This document shows positions 1 to 7,176 of a stretch of 15,249 nt of DNA, one piece after another (position 1 is the first letter of the stretch; each line of letters begins with the position of its first letter). Location: positions 1-15,249 of the forward strand of contig CADAUN010000014.1 in assembly GCA_902791085.1 (NCBI GenBank), read 5' to 3'. The translations under genes and the position numbers were made by a program. The notes beneath the pieces are model-generated. The model had not been told where the DNA came from. It searched no databases and saw only the letters and a program-made list of their open reading frames with translations. The stretch is from an uncultured Erysipelotrichaceae bacterium. GTDB lineage: Bacteria; Bacillota_I; Bacilli_A; RFN20; CAG-826.

Positions 1-13
1 TCGCGTTTGCGCT

Positions 14-19
14 TATAAT
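14..19 (+). promoter_or_regulatory. -10 element of rmuC promoter
   Basis: A consensus TATAAT lies 24 bases before the rmuC start codon. It predicts a transcript start near position 26. A purine-rich ribosome binding stretch (GAGAAGG and AAAGG, positions 24-36) follows, with AAAGG seven bases from the ATG. The matching -35 box would fall outside the window, so it cannot be checked. Confidence 0.55.
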
Positions 20-43
20 AAAAGAGAAGGAAAAGGTATCTTT

Positions 44-1486
44 ATGGAAATCGTTTATTTCATCGTTCTTTTGATTGCCATTCTTGCTGTAGGTGTGGTT
101 GCAGTGATTGCGTTGATTCTTGCTCGGAAGAGAAGCAATGCTTCAACCGACGTCGAAGGAATTCCGCCCGAATTAGGGCAATGGATGCAAGAAGAACACG
201 ATCGTCAAATTAAAGAAAACGCTGAATTTAAGGCAACCGTTCAGCAATCGGAACAAAATATCGCGCATGCGCTTCAGCTATCAATAGACAAGCAAATTGA
301 CGCGCAAAAACTTTCGATTCAAGAGCAATTCACTCAAATTGTTACCAACAATAGCAAACAAATGAGCGACTTTCAGTCCGCGATGGCAAAGACGCAACAA
401 GATCAAGCGCAGCAAATACAAAACGCGATGAATGCGCAAACCAAAGCGAATACGGAACGTTTGGTTGCCTTTCAAGGATCGATGACAGATAGCTTGACCA
501 AAGCCGTCGAGGCTTTAACCAAGCAAGTGAACGATCGCTTACAAGGCATTGACAAAAAAGTGGATGACAGTTTGCAACAAGGATTTAAAACCACTTCTGA
601 AAGCATGGCTAATTTGCAAAAAGAGTTGGTCATGGTTCAAGACGCGCAGAAAAATATCGATGATTTACAGGGGCAAATTTCAAAATTAAGCGGGATTTTG
701 TCGAACAACCAACAACGCGGCATGTATGGCGAGTGGCAATTGGAATTATTGCTAGAAAGTATTTTTGAACCCGCGAACAAAGGCGTTCTATATGACACTC
801 AATATATCTTGAAACCGGCGAAAGGAGACGATCCAGGGCTTAAACCTGATGCCGTTGTCTTCTTGGATGGCAAAGGCCACCGACAAATTGTTTGTATCGA
901 TAGCAAATTCTCCCTAACTGGTTATGAACAATTGTTTCAAACCAATTCCACTCCGATAAGCAAAGAAGAAAGCGACAAGGCAAAACAGTCTTTCGCGGAG
1001 GCGTTAAAGAAACGCATCGACGAAACTTCCAAATATATCATTGAGGGAAAGACTACACCGAACGCCTTAATGTTCATCCCGTCTGACGGTATCTTTGCCT
1101 TTGTGGAAAATGAATTGAAAGATGTCGTGAATTATGCGGAACGGAAGAAAGTCGTTCTAACTTGCCCGAGTATTATCCGTTCATTATTGGCTTCTTTCCG
1201 CGTGATTCAGATTGATGAATCGCGGAGTGAAAACATCGAGAAAATCAACAAAGCGTTGCATAGTCTCGGTGAAGAATTCAAGCGCTTTTTGCCTCGGTGG
1301 GACAGCTTGCAAAGAAGCATCTCTCTGCTCTCTAAAAATAGCGGAAATATGGACACCACCATTCGGAAGATCGATCGTCGATTCCAAGGCATCAACCAAG
1401 CTGACGAGAAATCCATGAATACGATCGACGCTGATGAAAATGAATCCGATGCTCCACTTTTAGAGAGTCTTAGCGACGAGCAATGA
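44..1486 (+). CDS. rmuC: RmuC-family DNA recombination protein
   Basis: This 480-residue protein matches the RmuC family, thought to limit DNA inversions and rearrangements and to belong to the PD-(D/E)XK nuclease superfamily. Residues 4-27 form one N-terminal membrane anchor. Residues about 45-220 are Gln/Lys/Glu-rich and read as a long coiled coil. The conserved RmuC domain follows: the RGMYGEWQLELLLE segment (E230), a PDAVVFLDG segment (D269), then IDSK (D286, K288), which together fit an E...D...DxK nuclease core. The tail after residue 440 is acidic and low in complexity. The ATG at 44 is supported by the ribosome binding sequence at 24-36. The gene is monocistronic: a terminator follows at 1500-1525 and gdpP has a separate promoter. 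The family call is secure; nuclease activity is a family-level prediction. Confidence 0.93.
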   Translation: MEIVYFIVLLIAILAVGVVAVIALILARKRSNASTDVEGIPPELGQWMQEEHDRQIKENAEFKATVQQSEQNIAHALQLSIDKQIDAQKLSIQEQFTQIVTNNSKQMSDFQSAMAKTQQDQAQQIQNAMNAQTKANTERLVAFQGSMTDSLTKAVEALTKQVNDRLQGIDKKVDDSLQQGFKTTSESMANLQKELVMVQDAQKNIDDLQGQISKLSGILSNNQQRGMYGEWQLELLLESIFEPANKGVLYDTQYILKPAKGDDPGLKPDAVVFLDGKGHRQIVCIDSKFSLTGYEQLFQTNSTPISKEESDKAKQSFAEALKKRIDETSKYIIEGKTTPNALMFIPSDGIFAFVENELKDVVNYAERKKVVLTCPSIIRSLLASFRVIQIDESRSENIEKINKALHSLGEEFKRFLPRWDSLQRSISLLSKNSGNMDTTIRKIDRRFQGINQADEKSMNTIDADENESDAPLLESLSDEQ

Positions 1487-1499
1487 CACAAATCAGAAC

Positions 1500-1525
1500 G
1501 GAAATGCGCCTTGGGGTGTTTTTTC
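1500..1525 (+). terminator. Rho-independent terminator of rmuC
   Basis: A GCGCC / GGTGT stem closes a TTGG loop and is followed by a run of six T. Flanking A and T tracts extend the pairing. It lies 13 bases past the rmuC stop and ahead of the gdpP promoter, so it separates the two transcription units. Confidence 0.72.
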
Positions 1526-1533
1526 CGTGTCTT

Positions 1534-1560
1534 TTAACCCCTAATGGGTTAAATTATAAT
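1534..1560 (+). promoter_or_regulatory. gdpP operon promoter with embedded inverted repeat
   Basis: A perfect TATAAT stands at 1555-1560, seven bases before the gdpP ATG, so transcription should begin at about 1567-1568. No good -35 box is seen; TTTTAA at 1532-1537 matches the consensus at only three positions. A perfect 7-base inverted repeat (TTAACCC, 5-base spacer, GGGTTAA; 1534-1552) fills the spacer and abuts the -10. No T run follows it, so it is not a terminator. Its location suits an operator or an activator-dependent promoter; that role is inferred. Confidence 0.6.
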
Positions 1561-1567
1561 CAGTATT

Positions 1568-3622
1568 ATGACCCACGCCTTAAAAAAGTTTCGTAACACA
1601 TGCTTCATTATCTTCTTGATCGAATTGATTGCCATTGCTGTGGCAGTTTGCCTTTGGGCATACAATCCGTGGGATCTTCGTTCGATCCCTCACATCACGG
1701 AATATGTCTTTATTGGTGTCGATGTTTTTGTGGTCATCGATGCCCTTTTGATTTGGATTGGTATCTTGAACCTAAAGAAAAAGCGTCAATCGAATGACTT
1801 AGAAGTCGCTAATTTAATCGGGAACGATATCCAATCCGCTTATAACTTTGACCAAATTGGTTTGCTGGTCATCGACAATGACAATATTGTGATTTGGGCC
1901 AACAACCTTTTTAAAGAACGGCAACTTGATGTGGTTGACATGAATGTCTTTGTTTTCTTGCCGGCTTTACAAGAATTGCTCAATGCCAAGAGCACAAAGT
2001 TCGTTAAAGTGGAAATGAAGGGACGTCTTTATGAAGTCCATTTCCTAAACGAGCCGCGCTTGTTCGTATTCAAAGACATTACCGAATACGAAAACCAAGT
2101 GACTTATACGAAAGAACAAGCCGTTGCTTTAGGCATCATTACCATCGATAACTACAATGACGTGGCTTCGGATACGGATGCGGTCGCAGATACTGTGATG
2201 AATGTGCGCGTGGTGATTCGCGATTATTGCCGGCAATATAAAGTCTTGTTAACTCAAGTAAAGCAAGATCGTTATTTTGCCGTATGTAATTTCACGGCCT
2301 TGGATGCCATGGAAAAAGATCAATTCTCTCTGATGACCAAAGTCCGTAATGTCCAAGAAAAAGAAGACATTCCTTTAACATTATCGATTGGTTTTGCCCA
2401 TGATTTCCCTGATGTGGGCAAGCTTTATGAAATGGCGGAAGAAGCATTGGATACCGCCCTTTCGCGTGGCGGTGACCAAGCGGTTGTCTCACGTTATGGT
2501 CACGATTTATTGTTCTTCGGCGGAAAATCCACAGCGGTGGAAGACACTTCCAAAGTGAAATTACGAAGTTTGGTTGGGTCTTTAGCCAAACTGATTCGCG
2601 ATTCGAGTGATGTCTATGTGATGGGCCACACGGAAATGGATATGGACGCCTTAGGCAGTTGTTTAGGGATTATGGCCATTTGCGATTGGTGCGAGAAGCC
2701 AGTGCGAATTGTCTACACGCCTAAGCGGACTGAAAAGAAAGCGCGTTCTGCCTTCCAAAGTGCCTTTGCTAAAGATGTCATGGAAGCCATGTCTATTTCT
2801 CCAGAACAAGCGGTATCGCAAATTCGCGATTCTTCTCTCTTGATCGTGGTGGATGTATCCGTTCCTCAAAATGTTATGGCACCGCGTTTGCTCGATATTG
2901 CGCGGAAGATTGTGGTCATTGATCACCATCGAAAAGGGGATTCCTTCATTGAACGGCCGGTGCTTAGCTATATCGATCCGAGTGCTGCCAGTTGCTCCGA
3001 ATTGATTACTGAGATGATTTATTATGCAGCGGCAAATCCTAGAATCTCATTAAAGTCTTCCTATGCCACTTTGATGCTTTCTGGCATCTTTATGGATTCC
3101 AATTTCTTTAAGAGCAATCAAGTTGGTCAACGGACTTTTGAAGCTGCTGAAATCCTTAAAGAATATGGGGCAGACAACGCTTTAGCGGACGAATATTTAA
3201 AAGATGAATACGAAGAATTCGCTTTAACGAATAAGATTTTAAGCACCATGAAGACACCGGCCTATGGCATTGTGTATTGTGTCTGCGATGATGGCGACAT
3301 TGTGGAACGCAGTACCTTGGCTAAAGTTGCCAATCAATTGATGCAACTAAAGGATGTTCATGCTTCATTTGTGATTGGGCGAATCGCGGACAAACAACTC
3401 TTTATTTCCGCAAGAAGCGACGGCACGATTTCTGTGCAATTATTAATGGAAAAGCTTGGCGGTGGAGGTCATCTCCAAATGGCCGCTTCAGCCTTCCCTA
3501 ATCCCAAAGTGGCATCTAGTGTCTCACATGTGGGCGATGTCGAAGAATTATTAAAAGAATGCTTGAATGATTATTTAGATGAGTCGAAAGTTACAGTTAA
3601 TATCGGAGGGAACAATTCATGA
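1568..3622 (+). CDS. gdpP: Cyclic-di-AMP phosphodiesterase GdpP
   Basis: GdpP hydrolyses the second messenger c-di-AMP to pApA and so affects wall stress, potassium and osmotic balance. The 684-residue protein has the full family layout: two N-terminal membrane helices (about 12-33 and 43-69), a PAS-like domain (about 85-175), a degenerate GGDEF domain ending in SRGGDQAVV (299-307), a DHH domain with GHTEMDMDALG (353-363) and IDHH (451-454), and a C-terminal DHHA1 domain with GGGGH (631-635). The metal-binding Asp and His residues of the DHH domain are present, so activity is expected. There is no ribosome binding site before the ATG, and the promoter implies a leaderless mRNA. No plausible downstream start keeps the first membrane helix. 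The stop overlaps the rplI start by four bases (ATGA). Confidence 0.95.
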   Translation: MTHALKKFRNTCFIIFLIELIAIAVAVCLWAYNPWDLRSIPHITEYVFIGVDVFVVIDALLIWIGILNLKKKRQSNDLEVANLIGNDIQSAYNFDQIGLLVIDNDNIVIWANNLFKERQLDVVDMNVFVFLPALQELLNAKSTKFVKVEMKGRLYEVHFLNEPRLFVFKDITEYENQVTYTKEQAVALGIITIDNYNDVASDTDAVADTVMNVRVVIRDYCRQYKVLLTQVKQDRYFAVCNFTALDAMEKDQFSLMTKVRNVQEKEDIPLTLSIGFAHDFPDVGKLYEMAEEALDTALSRGGDQAVVSRYGHDLLFFGGKSTAVEDTSKVKLRSLVGSLAKLIRDSSDVYVMGHTEMDMDALGSCLGIMAICDWCEKPVRIVYTPKRTEKKARSAFQSAFAKDVMEAMSISPEQAVSQIRDSSLLIVVDVSVPQNVMAPRLLDIARKIVVIDHHRKGDSFIERPVLSYIDPSAASCSELITEMIYYAAANPRISLKSSYATLMLSGIFMDSNFFKSNQVGQRTFEAAEILKEYGADNALADEYLKDEYEEFALTNKILSTMKTPAYGIVYCVCDDGDIVERSTLAKVANQLMQLKDVHASFVIGRIADKQLFISARSDGTISVQLLMEKLGGGGHLQMAASAFPNPKVASSVSHVGDVEELLKECLNDYLDESKVTVNIGGNNS

Positions 3623-4080
3623 AAATTATTTTGTTAGCCGACGTTCATGGAGTCGGGAAAAAAGGGCAAACGGTAGAAGCCAAAGACGGTTATGCGAAAA
3701 ATTATTTAATTCCTCATGGCCTTGCGGTGATTTCCACCGACGAGAACCAACGCATCTTGGCAAAGAACAACGCCCTAGATGCGGCGAAGCAAGCGGAGAT
3801 GAAAAAAGAAGCAGAAGAACTTGCTTCTCGTTTGGAACACATCAACGTAGAATTCAAAGCCAAAGTCGGAAGCGATGGAAGAATGTTTGGCGCGATCTCG
3901 CCTAAGCAAATCGAAGAAGGGCTAAAATCGCAATGGGGAATTACCATTGATAAACGCAAATTTATCGATAAATATCCTGCGAACGCCATCGGTTACACCC
4001 GCTTACGGATTGAACTCTATAAAGGTGCAGCTGGCGAAGTAATTGGCACAGTAAACGTTCATATCAGCGAAGAAAAATAA
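3619..4080 (+). CDS. rplI: 50S ribosomal protein L9
   Basis: L9 binds 23S rRNA near the base of the L1 stalk and helps hold the reading frame. The 153-residue product starts with the family signature: MKIILLADVHGVGKKGQ, then GYAKNYLIPHGLA. It continues through the Lys/Glu/Ala-rich connecting helix (about 43-75) into the C-terminal RNA-binding domain. The length is normal for the family. A strong ribosome binding site (GGAGGG at about 3605-3610) sits about eight bases before the ATG, inside the end of gdpP. The stop is two bases before the dnaB ATG. gdpP-rplI-dnaB is a conserved Bacilli arrangement, and nothing looks unusual in this gene. Confidence 0.97.
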   Translation: MKIILLADVHGVGKKGQTVEAKDGYAKNYLIPHGLAVISTDENQRILAKNNALDAAKQAEMKKEAEELASRLEHINVEFKAKVGSDGRMFGAISPKQIEEGLKSQWGITIDKRKFIDKYPANAIGYTRLRIELYKGAAGEVIGTVNVHISEEK

Positions 4081-4082
4081 CC

Positions 4083-5591
4083 ATGCCTGCCAAAAAAGTA
4101 TCTTTACCAGCCAACGTGGAAGCGGAACGCTCAGTGCTTGGGGCCATGTTGATGTCTAGCGAAGCCTGCAGCGTAGCCCTGTCCCAATTGAGTGAAAATA
4201 GCTTTTCCGGCGTTGATCCGCGTAACCAATTGGTCTTTCGTGCCATGGTTGCTTTATCCGCGCATCAAAATCCCATCGATGCCCAGACGGTCAATAACGA
4301 ATTGGTCAATCTGCATTTAGATGAAGCTGCCGGTGGTCCCGAATATTTATTGGAACTCATTAACTCCACCATCAACGCCAACAATATTGACCATTATATT
4401 CGCATGGTGAAAGACCAGGCGGTATTACGGGATTATTTGTTGGGATTGCAACAAGTGGAAAAGGATTATGTCGATGGAAAAGTGACCGATGTTGGCGAAT
4501 TTATCGCCCGTTCGCAACAATCTTTAACCGCGATCGCCAATCGCCGTTCTGTCGGTGAATTTCGTCGTGCTGGTGAGGTCGCCATTGAAGTTCAACGGCA
4601 AATTGAACAAGAATCAAAACGGACGAACAAGAATTTAACCGGGGTTGACACTGGTTTTCGGAAATTGAATTCCTATACGCACGGTTGGCAACCCGGCGAT
4701 TTAGTTGTTTTGGCCGCGCGTCCTTCGGTTGGGAAAACAGCTCTCGCCTTAAATTTGGCTATCCATGCGACACAATATCAAGGGAAACCAGTCGCCATAT
4801 TCTCTGGCGAAATGTCGAGTTCCTTGATTATGAAACGTATGTTGTCTGCCGTTTCTCATGTCCCTGTAGAACAACTGACCACCGGTTCGTTAGGGGAACG
4901 CGAACTACAAAAAGTTGCTTCCGCGGTGGACGATATGCAGAAAATGAATCTTTTTATTGATGATCGCCCCAATCCACGTTTGGGCGATATTGTGGCAAAA
5001 ACCACAAAATTAAAGAATAACTTCCCTGATTTGTGTGCCGTCTTTATTGACTACATCAACATCATTCGGACAGAAGAAAACTTTGATTCTAGAAGTTTGG
5101 AAATCGCCTTGATCACTTCAACTTTAAAAGAAATGGCCCGTAATTTGCGTATTCCGGTCATTGCCTTGTCACAAATCAATCGTAAAGCGGACGAGAACGA
5201 GAATGGAGAACCTTCTCTTTCCAACTTAAAAGATTCCGGTTCTATCGAGCAAGACGCCGATATTGTTATGTTGATGTATCGGAAGGACTATTACGACAAT
5301 CAAGGGAAGAAAAAGCCATTTCGTCAAGCCGGAACGGATGCTCAAGCTGGAGCTGCTTCGCCTTTTGAAACTCGTGTTCAAGCCTCTGTTGATGCGCAGA
5401 AAGCCAATGGCAAAGGCGAGAACATTTCCCCGACCACCATCTCCGTGGCGAAGAACAGAAATGGCCAAACGGGCAAAATTGTTTTGCTATTCTCACGCGA
5501 TATTCAGCGTTTTGACGACGTCTCTTTGGAAACAGAACGCGCGGCCGCTTCTTTGAATGGAAATGGGCCTTCTCCTGACGACGATTTATGA
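4083..5591 (+). CDS. dnaB: Replicative DNA helicase DnaB (DnaC of Bacillus)
   Basis: This is the hexameric 5'-3' helicase that unwinds DNA at the replication fork. The 502-residue protein has the N-terminal primase-interaction domain (about 8-110), a linker, and a RecA-like C-terminal domain. Visible motifs are Walker A ARPSVGKT (212-219), SGEMS (241-245), Walker B VFIDYINII (320-328) and ALSQINR (361-367). SGSIEQDADIVMLMYR (385-400) and AKNRNGQTGKI (456-466) carry the residues near the subunit interface. A stretch at about 408-450, rich in Ala, Gln, Gly and Lys, is inserted where Bacillus homologues have only a few residues. No splicing motifs are present, so it is not an intein. The ribosome binding site is weak, which suggests coupling to rplI. 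The stop overlaps walJ by four bases. Confidence 0.95.
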   Translation: MPAKKVSLPANVEAERSVLGAMLMSSEACSVALSQLSENSFSGVDPRNQLVFRAMVALSAHQNPIDAQTVNNELVNLHLDEAAGGPEYLLELINSTINANNIDHYIRMVKDQAVLRDYLLGLQQVEKDYVDGKVTDVGEFIARSQQSLTAIANRRSVGEFRRAGEVAIEVQRQIEQESKRTNKNLTGVDTGFRKLNSYTHGWQPGDLVVLAARPSVGKTALALNLAIHATQYQGKPVAIFSGEMSSSLIMKRMLSAVSHVPVEQLTTGSLGERELQKVASAVDDMQKMNLFIDDRPNPRLGDIVAKTTKLKNNFPDLCAVFIDYINIIRTEENFDSRSLEIALITSTLKEMARNLRIPVIALSQINRKADENENGEPSLSNLKDSGSIEQDADIVMLMYRKDYYDNQGKKKPFRQAGTDAQAGAASPFETRVQASVDAQKANGKGENISPTTISVAKNRNGQTGKIVLLFSRDIQRFDDVSLETERAAASLNGNGPSPDDDL

Positions 5592-6346
5592 TTCGTTATG
5601 ATATTGTGGCGTCGGGGTCAAAAGGTAACGCGACCCTTCTTTCTTCGGGCACAACCCTCATTCAAATTGATATGGGTGTCTCTTTGGCACGCTTAGAAAA
5701 AAGCTTAGCAAATCTTCACTCCTCTCTTTTTCAAATTCAGGCATTGTTAATTACCCACGAACACTCCGATCACATCAAAGGACTGTCATTACGCACTTAC
5801 CAAAAAGCGAAGATTCCTTTGTATTGCACCGCGGGTACTGTCGATCATCCCGACCATCTTATCGTGCCAGATGAAGGCTTTTTTATCGGTGATTTTTCGA
5901 TTTTTCCTTTTTCGGTCTCCCACGATGCGACGAATCCTGTTGGTTTTGTTTTCCAGCAAGGAAAAGAGAAATTGGTTTATCTTACCGATAGCGGGATTGT
6001 GCCTGAAACCGCGCTTCCTTATCTTTCTGATGCCGATTATTACATCGTGGAATCGAATCACGATGTGGATCGCTTATTAAAATCATCGCGTCCTTTGCTA
6101 TTAAAAGAAAGAATTCGTTCGTCTCGGGGCCATTTGTCGAATGACCAGTCAGCGGAAGCGTTTGTGAATTTGGTAGGACCTCATACCAAATCCATCACCT
6201 TGGCGCATTTAAGCGAAGAATGTAATACCCCCGAATTAGCCATCACCACCTGGGAAACGATTTTTCAAGAACATGGCAAAAATGTGAAACAATACCATCT
6301 GCGTTGCGCATCTCAACATCATGATTTAGAGGGAGGCGATTTATGA
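5588..6346 (+). CDS. walJ: WalJ/YycJ-type metallo-beta-lactamase-fold hydrolase
   Basis: This 252-residue cytoplasmic protein belongs to the YycJ/WalJ branch of the metallo-beta-lactamase fold. It opens with VASGSKGNATLL, typical of the branch, and carries the metal-binding THEHSDH motif (56-62). Later motifs include FSVSHDA, with a metal-binding His, and VYLTDSG, with the bridging Asp. In Bacillus, relatives sit beside the WalKR two-component genes and have been linked to cell wall control and to timing of DNA replication; a 5'-exonuclease-type activity has been proposed. Here no walRK genes adjoin, but the dnaB neighbour fits a DNA-linked role. The start overlaps the dnaB stop (ATGA), and rlmH overlaps in turn. 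The symbol rests on family resemblance, not on demonstrated function. Confidence 0.85.
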   Translation: MIRYDIVASGSKGNATLLSSGTTLIQIDMGVSLARLEKSLANLHSSLFQIQALLITHEHSDHIKGLSLRTYQKAKIPLYCTAGTVDHPDHLIVPDEGFFIGDFSIFPFSVSHDATNPVGFVFQQGKEKLVYLTDSGIVPETALPYLSDADYYIVESNHDVDRLLKSSRPLLLKERIRSSRGHLSNDQSAEAFVNLVGPHTKSITLAHLSEECNTPELAITTWETIFQEHGKNVKQYHLRCASQHHDLEGGDL

Positions 6347-6822
6347 AAATCCGTTTTTTAGTTGTTGGCAAGCTAAAAGAAACGTATTGGAAAGCAGCCG
6401 AAGCGGAATATCGAAAACGTCTCTCGCCTTATGTTCAGACAGAAATCATGGAATTAAACGATTACCCTACGCCTGAACACGCTTCTACGAAAGAAGAGGA
6501 AGAAATCAAACGAAAAGAGGGGCAAGAGATTTTAGCCAAATTGAAGCCAACCGATTTTTGCGTTCTTTTGGATTTGGGACAAAAACAATGGGATTCCCTC
6601 GCGTTAGCTTCCCAAGTCGAAAAATGGATGACTCAAGGAGGTTCTTCTATTACTTTTGTCATTGGAGGCTCGTTGGGATTATCTGAAGAAGTGCGGCGTC
6701 GTGGCAATGCCGTTCTAACCTTATCGTCGCTCACTTTAACACATCAGATGACCCGGGTATTTTTATGGGAGATTCTTTATCGTTCCTTTAAAATCATCCA
6801 TCACGAGCCTTATCATAAATAA
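6343..6822 (+). CDS. rlmH: 23S rRNA pseudouridine-1915 N3-methyltransferase RlmH
   Basis: RlmH is a SPOUT-class methyltransferase that uses S-adenosylmethionine to methylate pseudouridine 1915 of helix 69 in assembled 70S ribosomes. The 159-residue length is standard. The trefoil-knot cofactor-binding loop is visible as FVIGGSLGLS (105-114). The conserved C-terminal block LTLTHQMTRVFLWEILYRSFKI (131-152) leads into the invariant EPYHK end (155-159). A strong ribosome binding sequence (GAGGGAGG) lies seven bases before the ATG inside walJ, whose stop it overlaps. In many Bacilli rlmH likewise lies just downstream of walJ. Confidence 0.97.
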   Translation: MKIRFLVVGKLKETYWKAAEAEYRKRLSPYVQTEIMELNDYPTPEHASTKEEEEIKRKEGQEILAKLKPTDFCVLLDLGQKQWDSLALASQVEKWMTQGGSSITFVIGGSLGLSEEVRRRGNAVLTLSSLTLTHQMTRVFLWEILYRSFKIIHHEPYHK

Positions 6823-6837
6823 GGAAGGAATTGGACT

Positions 6838-7176
6838 ATGGTATACCCTGAATTTCAACAATTTATCCCGTTTGTGGATCCGGCGAATCCTTTTTGCAAT
6901 GCTTATCGAACGAAAGAAGGACATATCTTTTATGTTGAGCCTGGCTTTTACGAAGGGATGAAAGGCTACGAAGAAAAAAGAGCGGAACGTTATGCCGATT
7001 TGCTTGCTGGCATTTATGAGGTGATTGCAAAGAACGAAAAAGTGATTTTCACCTGGAATTTTGAATCCCCATTTGTTGAAAAAGATGGATTTTTATATCG
7101 GGAAATTTCTGACATTGCCGATCCTTTGCAAATCTTTGTGGAAGATAAAAGTCGTGGCAGCGATTATGGAGACTAA
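6838..7176 (+). CDS. Uncharacterised 112-residue operon protein
   Basis: I do not recognise this protein. It is 112 residues, rich in aromatic and acidic residues, with no signal peptide, membrane helix or Cys/His metal cluster (a single Cys at residue 20). It reads as one small soluble alpha/beta domain: an aromatic N-terminus (VYPEFQQFIPF), a charged helix around 42-65 (GYEEKRAERYADLLAGIYEVI), then short strands. A good ribosome binding sequence (AAGGAAGGA) lies eight bases before the ATG. The gene starts 15 bases after rlmH, and its stop directly abuts the next ATG with no gap. That packing argues it is a real, translated gene probably co-expressed with the dehydrogenase-like protein. Its function is unknown. 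Confidence 0.75.
   Translation: MVYPEFQQFIPFVDPANPFCNAYRTKEGHIFYVEPGFYEGMKGYEEKRAERYADLLAGIYEVIAKNEKVIFTWNFESPFVEKDGFLYREISDIADPLQIFVEDKSRGSDYGD

Noticed and set aside
1534..1552. Second terminator hairpin after rmuC
   Set aside because: The perfect inverted repeat is followed by AATTATAATC, not a T run, and overlaps the gdpP promoter; it suits an operator better.
3579..3905. 108-codon plus-strand frame overlapping rplI
   Set aside because: It is Arg/Ser-rich, out of frame with the unmistakable L9 protein, and lacks its own signals.
5304..5433. Intein in DnaB
   Set aside because: DnaB is a common intein host, but the insert is only about 40 residues, lacks Cys/Ser start and His-Asn end motifs, and does not lie in the Walker A loop.
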